From contig CAVUZJ010000009.1 of NCBI GenBank assembly GCA_963745975.1, positions 372,001 through 436,000 on the forward strand: a DNA stretch of 64,000 nt, written 5' to 3'. Position 1 is the stretch's first letter, and the number at the start of each line of letters is the position of its first letter. Below the pieces are notes generated by a model. The model did not search any database. It saw nothing but the letters and a program-made list of their open reading frames with translations, and was not told where the DNA came from. The translations under genes and the position numbers were made by a program. This document shows, piece by piece, positions 9,825 to 18,372 of this stretch. This DNA is from JAKAWQ01 sp963745975. Lineage in GTDB: Bacteria; Pseudomonadota; Alphaproteobacteria; Acetobacterales; Acetobacteraceae.

Positions 9825-10266
9825 GTTTTCTTCTCCTTGGGAGAACGGTGCCGGCCCGCATGGGGTGCGCCCCGCCGCCGCGGCGCCGGCGGCAGCGAGA
9901 CGGGACGGGTTCCGGTGCTGGATGGAAGATCGCCGTGACGGGGGAGTGCCGGCGGGCGGCCAAGCGCTGCCTGCCTGGAGCCCGAGGGCTCTGCCGCGAA
10001 TATCCCCGGCGTCGTCGAACCGGCGCGTCCGGGGAAGGCAATCCCCGTCATCATCACTCGAATAGTCTAGTGCGGAGGCGGGTTGCGTCAAGCGTTCTGC
10101 CGCTTCGGCGCGACGCGCGGCGCCCATCCGGCGCGAGGTTTCTTCTCTAAGCATCGGATTGAACTATCGGATCGGTGGAGCGTTTCCTGCACGCTCCACT
10201 CTTGCCCGCGTGAAACGAACGCGCGAGGCCCCTGCCCCGCTTATCCGGTTGCTCCGTCGCGGCGAT
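9825..10266. other. 442-bp gap without a convincing gene
   Basis: Open frames here are short, low-complexity Arg/Pro/Ala translations with no recognisable motif. The stretch just above 9824 must hold the promoter and ribosome site of the unknown gene. I see no strong hairpin, tRNA or repeat in it. Confidence 0.5.
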
Positions 10267-11805
10267 TTAGATCACGAGCTCGATCAGGAACGGGCCGCGG
10301 CGCGCGAGCGATTGCGAGAAGAGATCGGCGAAGCGCTCCATCGTCTCGGCCCGCGCGGCCTCGACGCCGAGGCCGCCGGCGATGCGTGGCCAGTCGAGAT
10401 CCGGATTGGAGAGATCGAGCATGTCGAGCGCGGTGCGGCCGGGATTGGCGCCGACATTCGCAAGCTCGTGCAGCAGGATCGCGTATTTGCGGTTGGAGAG
10501 GAGCACGGTGGTCACGTCCAGCCGCTCGCGCGCCTGCGTCCAGAGCGCCTGGAGGGTGTACATCGCCGAGCCGTCCGCCTCCAGGTTGACCACGCGCCGG
10601 CCCGGGGCGCCGATCGCGGCGCCGGTCGCGAGCGGCATTCCGTGGCCGATCGCGCCGCCGGTGATCTGCAGCCAATCGTGCGGGGCGGCCGCGGCGGCAT
10701 CGGAGAAGATGGTGCGGCCGAAGCTCACGCTCTCGTCGACGACGACCGCCTGGTCGGGGAGGAGCGCGGAGAGCGACTGCGCGACCGCCTCGGGCGTGGG
10801 CGCACCCTTGGCGGGCTCGGGGCGGGGCGGGCCGTTGGGAAGCGGGGCGGTGGGCGCGCCGAGCTCGTCGGCGAGGCGGGCGAGGGAATCGATGAGGTCC
10901 TGCTCGGGGCGGGCGAGCACGTGCACCGTGGCGTCCGGCGGGAAGAGATAGCCGGGCTTGCCGGGATAGGCGAAGAAGGCGACCGGCTTCACCGCACCGA
11001 CGAGCACGATGTGCTTGAGGCCGGCGAGCGCGGCGAGGGCGCGATCGACCGGATAGGGCACGCGATCGATCGGCACGCGGCCGGCGCCGTGGGCGATGCG
11101 GGCGTTCGACATCTGGGCGATCAGGCGCGCACCGGTGGCGGCGCGGATGCGATGGGCGAGCGCGAGCCCCTCCGCCGAGAGCGCGGCACCGGTGAGCACG
11201 AGGATCGCGGGCTCGTTGCCGCGCAGCGTGCGGGCGATGCGGGCGATCACCCCCTGATCGGCGCGCGGGGCGGGGACGGCGGGCAGAGGCTCGCCGATCA
11301 CGCCGCCTTCGTTCCAGGCCGTGTCGGCGGGGAGGATGAGGGTCGCGATCTGGCCGGGGGCGATGCGCGCCGCCTGGATCGCGGCCGCGGCATCCACGCC
11401 CACGTGCTCGGCGCGCTGCGCCGTGCGGACGAAACCCGAGACCGGGCGCGCCCAACCCTCGGTGTCCGCGGTGAGGGGCGCGTCCAGCGGGCGATGATAG
11501 GTCGCCTGGTCGCCCACGATGTTGACGATCGGCGAGCCGGCGCGGCGGGCGTTGTGCAGGTTGGCAAGCCCGTTGGCGAGCCCGGGGCCGCAATGGAGGA
11601 GCGTGGCCGCCGGCTTGCCGGCCATGCGCGCATAGCCGTCGGCGGCGCCGGTGACGACGCCCTCGAAGAGGCAGAGGACGCAGCGCATGCCGGGAACGCG
11701 ATCGAGCGCGGCGACGAAGTGCATCTCGCTGGTGCCGGGATTGGCGAAACACGTATCGACACCGCCCTTCAGCAGCGTGTGCACAAGGCTTTCCGCGCCG
11801 TTCAT
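10267..11805 (-). CDS. thiamine diphosphate-dependent enzyme, acetolactate synthase large-subunit-like
   Basis: 512-residue ThDP enzyme of the POX/AHAS/benzoylformate decarboxylase superfamily. The N-terminal domain begins MNGAESLVHTLLKGGVD with the catalytic Glu in LCLFEGVVTGAADGYARM; the ThDP-binding motif with its GDG-type metal site appears as EADGSAMYTLQALWTQ. It is shorter than true IlvB/IlvI (about 570) and lacks a partner small subunit nearby. The family is often labelled acetolactate synthase, but the substrate may be another 2-oxo acid. The start at 11805 has GGGGGA just upstream. It is divergent to a 2-hydroxyacid dehydrogenase, hinting at joint 2-keto acid metabolism. Confidence 0.88.
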   Translation of the reverse strand: MNGAESLVHTLLKGGVDTCFANPGTSEMHFVAALDRVPGMRCVLCLFEGVVTGAADGYARMAGKPAATLLHCGPGLANGLANLHNARRAGSPIVNIVGDQATYHRPLDAPLTADTEGWARPVSGFVRTAQRAEHVGVDAAAAIQAARIAPGQIATLILPADTAWNEGGVIGEPLPAVPAPRADQGVIARIARTLRGNEPAILVLTGAALSAEGLALAHRIRAATGARLIAQMSNARIAHGAGRVPIDRVPYPVDRALAALAGLKHIVLVGAVKPVAFFAYPGKPGYLFPPDATVHVLARPEQDLIDSLARLADELGAPTAPLPNGPPRPEPAKGAPTPEAVAQSLSALLPDQAVVVDESVSFGRTIFSDAAAAAPHDWLQITGGAIGHGMPLATGAAIGAPGRRVVNLEADGSAMYTLQALWTQARERLDVTTVLLSNRKYAILLHELANVGANPGRTALDMLDLSNPDLDWPRIAGGLGVEAARAETMERFADLFSQSLARRGPFLIELVI

Positions 11806-11916
11806 GCAGTCCCCCAATCTGAGTGTGAGCGAGAAGGCTGGCAAAAGCGGGCGGGTTGCGCAAGGCGAGCACCCCCCGCAGGATCGCCGACTTTTGCGAG
11901 GAGGATGGGCTCGTCC

Positions 11917-12924
11917 ATGACGCTCACGGTGCTCTACCCCGAGGCGATGTATCCCGATCCCACCGTCGAGCATCGCCTCTACGGCCCCGAGGTGAGGGTG
12001 CTGATGCGCGACACGGCGACGCTCGACGAGCTCGATGCGGCGGACTGCGAAGCGGCGGACGGGCTGATGATCTTCCGCCATTTCCTGCGCGCCGGCGATT
12101 TCGCGCGGTTTCCGCGGCTGAAGGCCGTCGTGCGCATGGGCGTCGGCTACGACCGGCTGGACCGCAAGGAGGCGGCGGCGCGCGGCGTGCTGGTGTGCAA
12201 CGTGCCGGATTACGGCACGGCCGAGGTCGCCGACCATGCGCTGGCGTTGGCACTTGCGCTGCGGCGGGGGCTCCTGCTGCACCATGAGCGCCAGCGCGCG
12301 ACACCGCCCGCCCCCTGGACATGGTTCGCGCACCCGCTCGTCAAGCGCTCTTCGGTTCAGACCTTCGGCATCCTCGGGCTCGGACGCATCGGCACCGCGG
12401 CGGCGCTCAGGGCAAAGGCGTTCGGGTTTCGCGTGCTCGCCTACGATCCCTACCAGCCGAACGGGGTGGAGCTTGCGCTCGGGATCGAGCGCGTGCGCAC
12501 CCTCGAGGAATTGCTGCGCGCGAGCGATATCCTCTCGGTGCACGCGCCGCTCACGCGCGAGACGCGCCTCATGCTCAGGGCGGAGGAATTCGCGGCGATG
12601 CCGCCGGACGCGGTGGTGGTGAACACGGCACGCGGGCCGATCATGGAAATCGATGCGCTGATGGCGGCGCTCAAGAGCGGGCATCTCGCCGGCGCCGGGC
12701 TCGACGTGCTGCCCGACGAGCCGCCCGTGGAGCCGACCCCGGCGCTGCTTGCCGCGTATCGCGCGCGCGCACCCTGGCTCGAAGGGCGGCTCATCATCAC
12801 CCCACACTCGGCGTTCCACACGCCGCACGCCTGGGAGGATATTCGGACCAAATCCGCCGAGACGATGCGCGCGGCGCTGCTCGGCCCGCGGCCGCAGAAC
12901 GTGATCTTGCCCGAGATGGAGTGA
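11917..12924 (+). CDS. NAD-binding 2-hydroxyacid dehydrogenase (C-terminal-binding-protein-like)
   Basis: 335-residue D-isomer-specific 2-hydroxyacid dehydrogenase. Seen in order: catalytic domain part 1, the Rossmann motif GILGLGRIGTAAALRAKAFG, the catalytic Arg in VVNTARGPIMEIDAL, the Glu segment DVLPDEPPVEP and the His in ITPHSAFHTPHA. This set is complete, so the enzyme should be active. Start choice: AGGAGG at 11899-11904 directly abuts an ATG at 11905 and is 12 bp from the ATG at 11917; the second gives workable spacing. Substrate unknown; serine-pathway or hydroxypyruvate-type substrates are possible. Confidence 0.9.
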   Translation: MTLTVLYPEAMYPDPTVEHRLYGPEVRVLMRDTATLDELDAADCEAADGLMIFRHFLRAGDFARFPRLKAVVRMGVGYDRLDRKEAAARGVLVCNVPDYGTAEVADHALALALALRRGLLLHHERQRATPPAPWTWFAHPLVKRSSVQTFGILGLGRIGTAAALRAKAFGFRVLAYDPYQPNGVELALGIERVRTLEELLRASDILSVHAPLTRETRLMLRAEEFAAMPPDAVVVNTARGPIMEIDALMAALKSGHLAGAGLDVLPDEPPVEPTPALLAAYRARAPWLEGRLIITPHSAFHTPHAWEDIRTKSAETMRAALLGPRPQNVILPEME

Positions 12925-12928
12925 GCAG

Positions 12929-13096
12929 GCAGGGGCTCTGCCCCTGCACCCCGCCAGGGCTCCGCCCTGGACCCGCTGGGGCCTTGAGGCCCCAGACCCC
13001 CATTCGCTTAAGTAATGGATTGCAAAGGCTCCGCCTTTGCCGGGGATGCAAGGGGCAGAGCCCCTTGCTGGGGGTCCGGGGGGCAAAGCCCCCCGG
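12929..13096. repeat. cluster of six GC-rich hairpins (REP-like array)
   Basis: Six separate stem-loops follow each other between the dehydrogenase and the ABC transporter: 12929-12947, 12954-12970, 12976-12995, 13022-13040, 13048-13068 and 13076-13096. Stems are 7-9 bp with 3-5 base loops; cores such as GGGGCTCTGCCCC and GGGGCAGAGCCCC are one sequence in opposite orientation. This looks like an array of a dispersed palindromic repeat, other copies of which lie at 5990 and 37879. It may terminate the dehydrogenase transcript. From 13097 to 13322 I see no further structure beyond the transporter promoter region. Confidence 0.75.
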
Positions 13097-13322
13097 TCAT
13101 CGAAATGTCATCGAAACGCTCGCCGTACCGCAACAGCGGGCCGGCCATATGCGCCGGCGCCTGCGGGCGCCGAGGCGAAAGGCAGGGACGGTTTGACGCG
13201 AGGGGGCGATGGGGTCCAAGTGCCCCGACTGTTCCGCGGCTGGCGGTCGTGGCAGCTTGCACACGTGTGCACCGCGACCGGCGGAAGGCTCGCGGACGAA
13301 GGAATCGCGGGAGGCGGGCGTG

Positions 13323-14402
13323 ATGCCGCGTGACAGCGAGGCGGCAAGCCGCGGCGCTGAGGTGGCGCTCCTCGGCGTGAGCAAGCGCTGGGGCAAGGTT
13401 CCGGCGCTCGACGATGTTTCCTTCGCGATCGCGGCCGGCAGCTTCACCGTGCTGCTCGGCCCTTCGGGCTGCGGCAAGACGACCTGCCTTCGGTTGATCG
13501 CGGGGCTCGAGAGGGCGAGCGAGGGGCGGCTCACGATCGGCGGGCGCGACGTTACTGCTGCGCCGCCGGCGGAGCGGGGTGTCGCGATGGTGTTTCAGTC
13601 CTACGCGCTCTTTCCGCATCTCTCGGTCGCGGAGAACGTGCTCTTCGGGCTCAAGGCGCGGCGGGTGCCGGCCGAGGAGCGGGCGCGGCGGCTGAAGAGC
13701 GCGGCCGAGCTGCTCGGCATCGGCGAGTTATTGGCGCGGCGGCCGGCCGAGCTTTCCGGCGGCCAGCAGCAGCGCGTGGCACTCGGCCGGGCGATCGTGG
13801 CCGAGGCGCCGGTCTGCCTGATGGACGAGCCGCTCTCCAATCTCGATGCAAAGCTGCGTGCAGAGATGCGCGCCGAGATCGTGGCGCTGCAGCGCCGGCT
13901 CGGCATCACGATGGTCTACGTCACGCACGACCAGACCGAGGCGATGAGCATGGCCGACCGGGTGGTCCTGCTCAATCGCGGCCGGATCGAGCAGGACGCG
14001 CGGCCCGATGAGCTTTATGCGCGGCCGCGCACGGTGTTCGTCGCGGGCTTCGTCGGCACGCCGCCGATGAACCTGCTCCCGCTGGCGCGGAGCGGCGCGG
14101 CGATGGTCGTGCGCGGCACGCCCGGGCCCGCGATCGCGATCGCGGGGAAGAGGGATCTGGTGGCCGGGATCCGGCCCGAGGCGATGGAGCTTGCCGAGGC
14201 GGGGCTTCCGCTCCGGCTGGAGCGCGGCGAATATCTCGGTGCCGATACGGTCCTGCATTGCCGCTGCGGCGCGGAGGCGCTGCCGGTGCTGCTGCGCCCT
14301 CCCGGGCGCGTCGATCTTGCGCCGGGTTCGCTGCTGCACGCCGCCTTCGCGCCCACCGCCGTCGCGCTGTTCGATGCCGAGAGCGGCGAGCGCGCCGACT
14401 GA
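13323..14402 (+). CDS. ABC transporter ATP-binding protein (MalK/UgpC/PotA type)
   Basis: 359-residue ATPase of a carbohydrate or polyol importer. Motifs: Walker A GPSGCGKTT, Q-loop in VFQSYALFPHLS, signature LSGGQQQRVALGRAI, Walker B VCLMDEPLSNLDA and the H-loop His in YVTHDQTEAM, followed by a C-terminal regulatory TOBE/OB domain of about 120 residues. Start at ATG 13323 (MPRDSEAASRG) with GGGAGG upstream. First gene of a four-gene import operon; the binding protein and both permeases follow directly. Confidence 0.95.
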   Translation: MPRDSEAASRGAEVALLGVSKRWGKVPALDDVSFAIAAGSFTVLLGPSGCGKTTCLRLIAGLERASEGRLTIGGRDVTAAPPAERGVAMVFQSYALFPHLSVAENVLFGLKARRVPAEERARRLKSAAELLGIGELLARRPAELSGGQQQRVALGRAIVAEAPVCLMDEPLSNLDAKLRAEMRAEIVALQRRLGITMVYVTHDQTEAMSMADRVVLLNRGRIEQDARPDELYARPRTVFVAGFVGTPPMNLLPLARSGAAMVVRGTPGPAIAIAGKRDLVAGIRPEAMELAEAGLPLRLERGEYLGADTVLHCRCGAEALPVLLRPPGRVDLAPGSLLHAAFAPTAVALFDAESGERAD

Positions 14403-14442
14403 ACGAGCCCGAGGCACGATAGCGAAAACAAGGAGGACTGCC

Positions 14443-15744
14443 ATGCCTGCCATCCGTCGCCGCAGCCTGCTCGCCGGCACCGCCGGCGCCGCCGGGCTGA
14501 TCGCCGCGCCCGCGATCCTGCGCGCCCAGGAGGTGAAGGAGCTGAGCTTCTTCTACCCCGTCACCGTGAGCGCGCCGATGGCGAGCATCATCGAGGAGTA
14601 TTGCGCGCAATACGCGAAGGAGACCGGAGTCACGGTCAGGGCGACTTATGCGGGCACGTATGTCGACACGTTGAGCAAGGCGGTGACCGCGATCCGCGGC
14701 GGCAACGGGCCGCAGTTCTCGGTGATGCTCACCGCCGCGATCCACACGCTTCAGGCGCTCGACGTGATCGTGCCGCTCGAGGAGATCGGGCTCGACAAAG
14801 CGGGCGAGGACTGGGTCGCGAGCTTCTGGCCCGCCTTCATGTTCAACACGCGGATCGCCGGCAAGACCTGGTCGGTGCCGTTCCAGCGCTCGACCATGGT
14901 CCTTTTCTACAACAAGGCGGCCTTCACCAAGGCCGGCCTCGATCCCGACCATTATCCGACCGATTGGAAATCGCAGGCCGAGGCTGCGCAGAAGCTGACC
15001 GATCGCGGCGCCTCGCCCGCGACCTGGGGCATCCAGTTCCCCGCCGACATCACCAACGGGCACTGGACGTTCGGCGCGCTCTGCGGCGGCAACGGCTTCG
15101 ACCTGATGAACGCGGAGGGCACCAAGACCTTCTTCGACGACCCCAAGGCGATCGCGGCGCTCGAATACTGGGTGAGCCTCTCGAAGACCTGGAACGCGAC
15201 GCCTACCGGCGTCAGCTACTGGTCGACGCTGGTGCCCAATTTCCTGCGCGGCAGCACGAACGTCATCTGCTCCAGCTCGGGCAACCTCGCGACCATCACC
15301 AAGAGCGCGACGTTCCCCTTCGATGTCGCGCTGCCGGCGGGCAACCCCAATCCCGGCACGGTGGTCGGCGGGGGCAATATCTACATCTTCAAGCATGCCA
15401 CGCCGCCCCAGCGGCAAGCCGCGCTCCGCTTCGCGCAGTGGCTGACGACGCCGGAGCGCGCGGCCGACTGGTCGATCCGCACCGGCTATGTCTGCGTGAC
15501 CGAGCCCGCCTTCAGCGCGCCCAACATGCAGGCCTATATCGCCAAGCACCCGGTCGCGGGGCGGCCGAAGAGCTTCCTGCCCGTGGCGCACGGCGAGCTT
15601 TCCACCTACCAGGACGCGCGCATCTCGACGCTGCTCGAGAACCACATCGCCGCCGCGCTTTCGGGGAGCGCCACGCCGGCGGCGGCGCTCAAGGCAGCGC
15701 AGACGGAGGCCGACGCAATTCTGCGGCCCTACCAGCACGCCTGA
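14443..15744 (+). CDS. extracellular solute-binding protein, Tat-exported
   Basis: 433-residue periplasmic binding protein of the sugar/glycerol-phosphate cluster (UgpB/MalE-like). The N-terminus MPAIRRRSLLAGTAGAAGL is a twin-arginine-type signal ending near ILRAQ; then ELSFFYPVTVSAPM starts the mature domain, and GNLATITKSATFPFDVALPAG with NPGTVVGGGNIYIF is typical of the family. AGGAGG sits 6-11 bp before the ATG. UgpB-like features suggest a glycerol-3-phosphate or related ligand, but that is inference. The stop shares a base with the start of the next gene (TGATG). Confidence 0.94.
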   Translation: MPAIRRRSLLAGTAGAAGLIAAPAILRAQEVKELSFFYPVTVSAPMASIIEEYCAQYAKETGVTVRATYAGTYVDTLSKAVTAIRGGNGPQFSVMLTAAIHTLQALDVIVPLEEIGLDKAGEDWVASFWPAFMFNTRIAGKTWSVPFQRSTMVLFYNKAAFTKAGLDPDHYPTDWKSQAEAAQKLTDRGASPATWGIQFPADITNGHWTFGALCGGNGFDLMNAEGTKTFFDDPKAIAALEYWVSLSKTWNATPTGVSYWSTLVPNFLRGSTNVICSSSGNLATITKSATFPFDVALPAGNPNPGTVVGGGNIYIFKHATPPQRQAALRFAQWLTTPERAADWSIRTGYVCVTEPAFSAPNMQAYIAKHPVAGRPKSFLPVAHGELSTYQDARISTLLENHIAAALSGSATPAAALKAAQTEADAILRPYQHA

Positions 15745-16616
15745 TGGATGGGGAGACGCATCTCGGCGGCTGGCTCCTGGTTCTGCCGGCCGCCCTCTTC
15801 ATCTTCGCCTTCACCAACGTGCCGCTGCTCGCCACCCTGGCGAGCAGCCTCTACGCGCCGCCGATCGCGGGCCACGGCGGCGGGTTCGTCGGGCTCGCGA
15901 ATTTTCGTGCCCTTTTCGCGGACCCGAGCTTCCGCACCAGCCTCGTCAACAACCTCGTCTATGCGGCGATCACGGTGCCGGCCTCGGTGGTGCTGGCGCT
16001 CGCGATGGCGCTCGGGGTCAATCGGGCGATCCCGGGGCGCGCGACGCTCCGGCTCTTCTTCTTCCTGCCCACCATGCTGCCGATGATCGCGGTCGGCGCG
16101 ATCTGGCTTTTTTTCTTCACCCCGCAATATGGGCTGCTCGACCGGCTGACGGGGCTGATCGGCGCGGGCGACATCAACTGGCTCGGCAATCCCGCGACCG
16201 CGCTGCCGGCGATGATGATGGTCGCGGTGTGGAAGCAGGCCGGCTTCTTCATGATCTTCTATCTGGCGGCGCTGCAGAACATCCCGCCGGTGCTGCACGA
16301 GGCGGCCTCGCTCGAGGGCGCCTCGCGGCGCTATTTCTTCCGCCGCGTCACTGTGCCGCTGCTCGGGCCGACGACGCTCTTCGTGATGGTCACCGCGACG
16401 ATCAACGCCTTCTGCGTCGTCGATCACGTGGTGGAGATGACGGAGGGCGGGCCCGACAACGCCTCCTCGCTTCTGCTCTATTACGTGTACGAGGCCGGTT
16501 TCCGCGACTGGCAGCTCAACAGCGCGGCAGCGGCGACGATCGTGCTGGTGGTGATCCTGAGCGGGCTCGCCGCTTTGCTCTTCGCCGTCTTCGGGCGGCG
16601 GGTGCACTACCGATGA
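15744..16616 (+). CDS. sugar ABC transporter permease (UgpA/MalF type)
   Basis: 290-residue inner-membrane subunit with about six transmembrane helices (first: WLLVLPAALFIFAFTNVPLL). The EAA loop that docks on the ATPase is seen as HEAASLEGASRRYFFRRVTVPLLGP. The ATG overlaps the stop of the binding-protein gene (TGATG at 15742-15746). Its own stop begins a 14-bp tandem repeat that leads into the second permease. Part of the same importer. Confidence 0.95.
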   Translation: MDGETHLGGWLLVLPAALFIFAFTNVPLLATLASSLYAPPIAGHGGGFVGLANFRALFADPSFRTSLVNNLVYAAITVPASVVLALAMALGVNRAIPGRATLRLFFFLPTMLPMIAVGAIWLFFFTPQYGLLDRLTGLIGAGDINWLGNPATALPAMMMVAVWKQAGFFMIFYLAALQNIPPVLHEAASLEGASRRYFFRRVTVPLLGPTTLFVMVTATINAFCVVDHVVEMTEGGPDNASSLLLYYVYEAGFRDWQLNSAAAATIVLVVILSGLAALLFAVFGRRVHYR

Positions 16617-16657
16617 GGCGCAAGGGATGAGGCCCAGGGGATGAGGCCCAAGGGATG
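16613..16657 (+). repeat. 14-bp tandem repeat forming three chained mini-ORFs between the two permease genes
   Basis: ATG codons stand at 16613, 16627, 16641 and 16655, each opening a copy of the unit atgaggc(c/g)caaggg. The first three frames each encode five codons (e.g. ATG AGG CGC AAG GGA) and stop at a TGA that overlaps the next ATG as ATGA. The first ATG itself overlaps the stop of the upstream permease, and the fourth ATG is the start of the downstream permease. Each unit also contains a weak AAGGG ribosome site. It looks like a duplicated stop-start junction that keeps translational coupling. Confidence 0.85.
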
Positions 16658-17455
16658 AGGCGTACCATCTCCGCATCGCCGATGTGGCTCTTCGGGCTCG
16701 TCTGGGCGCTGCCGCTGCTCTATGCGGTTTGGAGCGCCGTCCATCCGGCCGCCTATTCGACCGTGTTCTCTCTGCTGGCACCGCTGACCTGGCGGAACTT
16801 CGCCGATGCCTGGAACGCGGCGCCGTTCGCGCGCTACTTCCTCAACACGGTGATGCTGGTCTCCTTCACCGTCTTCTTCCAGTGCGTGTTCGCGACACTG
16901 GCCGGATTTGCCTTCGCCCGGCTCAAATTTCCCGGGCGCGACCTGCTCTTCGCGGCCCTTCTGCTGCAGCTCATGATCTCGCCCAGCGTCCTGCTGGTCT
17001 GGAACTACCAGGAGATCAGCTGGCTTGGGCTCGCCAACACGATTCCGGCGATGGGCATTCCCTATCTCGGCTCGGCGCTCGGGATCTTCCTGCTGCGGCA
17101 GAATTTCCGCACCATCCCGAGCGAGCTCGACGATGCTGCACGGCTCGAGGGCTGCTCGCTTTTGGGGCGGCTATGGAAGGTCTATGTGCCGCTGAGCCGC
17201 GGCACCTATGTCGCGTTCGCGCTGACCTCGGTCGCGTACCATTGGAACGACTTCCTCTGGCCGCTGGTGGTCAGCAATTCGGTGACGACGCGGCCGCTGA
17301 CGGTCGGGCTCGAGATCTTCGCCACCCCCGACCAGGGCGTGCAATGGTCGCTCGTCACCGCCGCGACCTTGCTCAGCAGCGCGCCGCTGCTGATCGCTTT
17401 TGTGATATTCCAGCGCCAGTTCGTGCAGAGTTTCTTGCGCGTCGGGATCCGGTAA
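16655..17455 (+). CDS. carbohydrate ABC transporter permease (UgpE/MalG type)
   Basis: 266-residue second permease. Six predicted helices, starting with MWLFGLVWALPLLYAVWSAV; the EAA loop appears as ELDDAARLEGCSLLGRLWKVYVPLS, and NDFLWPLVV is the conserved periplasmic/TM motif of this subunit. The start at 16655 is the only one of four evenly spaced ATGs that stays open. The stop is 2 bp from the stop of the convergent hydrolase, with no obvious terminator between. Confidence 0.95.
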   Translation: MRRTISASPMWLFGLVWALPLLYAVWSAVHPAAYSTVFSLLAPLTWRNFADAWNAAPFARYFLNTVMLVSFTVFFQCVFATLAGFAFARLKFPGRDLLFAALLLQLMISPSVLLVWNYQEISWLGLANTIPAMGIPYLGSALGIFLLRQNFRTIPSELDDAARLEGCSLLGRLWKVYVPLSRGTYVAFALTSVAYHWNDFLWPLVVSNSVTTRPLTVGLEIFATPDQGVQWSLVTAATLLSSAPLLIAFVIFQRQFVQSFLRVGIR

Positions 17456-17457
17456 TC

Positions 17458-18372
17458 TCAGAACGCCTGGTCCCAGGCTTCGGGGACGAGGGTGAAGCTG
17501 CCGTTGGTGCGGGCGACGTGGGCGAAGCCGGGGAAATGCACGTGCATGCCGGCGATCGGGAGGCGCTCGCGCGCGACCATCTCGAGCACGCGCCGGCGCG
17601 TCGCCTCGGCGGCTTTGGGGTCCGTGTCAAACTCGATCGTCACCTCCGGGCGGGGGATCTGGATCTCGGGGACGTGGCAGATGTCGCCCCAGATGAGGAG
17701 GCGCTCGCCGCCCGAGGCGATCATGTAGCCGGTATGGCCGGGCGTGTGGCCATGGAGAGGCATGGCGGTGACGCCGGGAAAAACCTCGATCGCATCTGAG
17801 AAGGTTTTGAGGCGGTCGCGATAGGGCGCCATCTGCTCGCGGGCGGCCTGGAAATAGAGCTTCCTCGCCCGCTCGCTCGCGCGCGCCATGGCCGCGTCGT
17901 CGTGCCAGTGGCGCGGCTCGTTCTCGTGCACGACGAGGTCGGCGTTGGGGAAGTTGCGGCGGCCGGAGGGCATTTCGGTCAGGCCGGCCGAATGATCGGG
18001 ATGCATGTGGGTGAGCATGACGCGCTCGACCGAGGCCGGATCGATGCCGGCGGCGGCGAGGCTGCGAGGAAGCTGGCCGGTCGTGCGCTGGAGATAGTTG
18101 CCCGAGCCGGTCTCGATCAGCGCGAGACGGCCGGCGGAATGGATCGCGTAGCAGTTCACGGATGTGCGACGCCCGCCGGCTTCGATGCCGGGGAGCGAGG
18201 GGCGGAAGGCTTCGCGGAGGAGCCGGGCCAACTCCTCCACCGTGATGTTGCGCAGCATATCGAGCGGGCCGTCGAGATAGCCGTCCGAGAGGGCGGTGAG
18301 GGTGATCTCGCCGACGCGCCGGCGATAGACGCCCGGGATCTGATGCGCCGGCGGCGCGGCGGGTGTGCTCAC
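17458..18372 (-). CDS. metallo-beta-lactamase-fold hydrolase
   Basis: 304-residue protein with the binuclear metal motif LTHMHPDHSAG (HxHxDH) in the middle and further ligands in LHGHTPGHTGYM and GDICH. Related enzymes include lactonases and glyoxalase-II-like hydrolases; substrate unknown. No ATG precedes the conserved core, so the GTG at 18372 is chosen; it overlaps the stop of the upstream binding-protein gene as GTGA, which argues for coupled expression with the Liv-type transporter. No signal peptide is seen from this start. Confidence 0.88.
   Translation of the reverse strand: MSTPAAPPAHQIPGVYRRRVGEITLTALSDGYLDGPLDMLRNITVEELARLLREAFRPSLPGIEAGGRRTSVNCYAIHSAGRLALIETGSGNYLQRTTGQLPRSLAAAGIDPASVERVMLTHMHPDHSAGLTEMPSGRRNFPNADLVVHENEPRHWHDDAAMARASERARKLYFQAAREQMAPYRDRLKTFSDAIEVFPGVTAMPLHGHTPGHTGYMIASGGERLLIWGDICHVPEIQIPRPEVTIEFDTDPKAAEATRRRVLEMVARERLPIAGMHVHFPGFAHVARTNGSFTLVPEAWDQAF

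Noticed and set aside
10159..11916. A giant fused reading frame running into the hydroxyacid dehydrogenase
   Set aside because: The upstream part is antisense to the ThDP enzyme gene and only the portion from 11917 has protein motifs.
11905..12924. Start of the 2-hydroxyacid dehydrogenase at ATG 11905
   Set aside because: The AGGAGG site abuts this ATG with no spacing; the ATG at 11917 is the better placed start.
12929..13096. CRISPR-like array
   Set aside because: The repeats are different hairpins with tiny or no spacers and no cas genes occur in the window.
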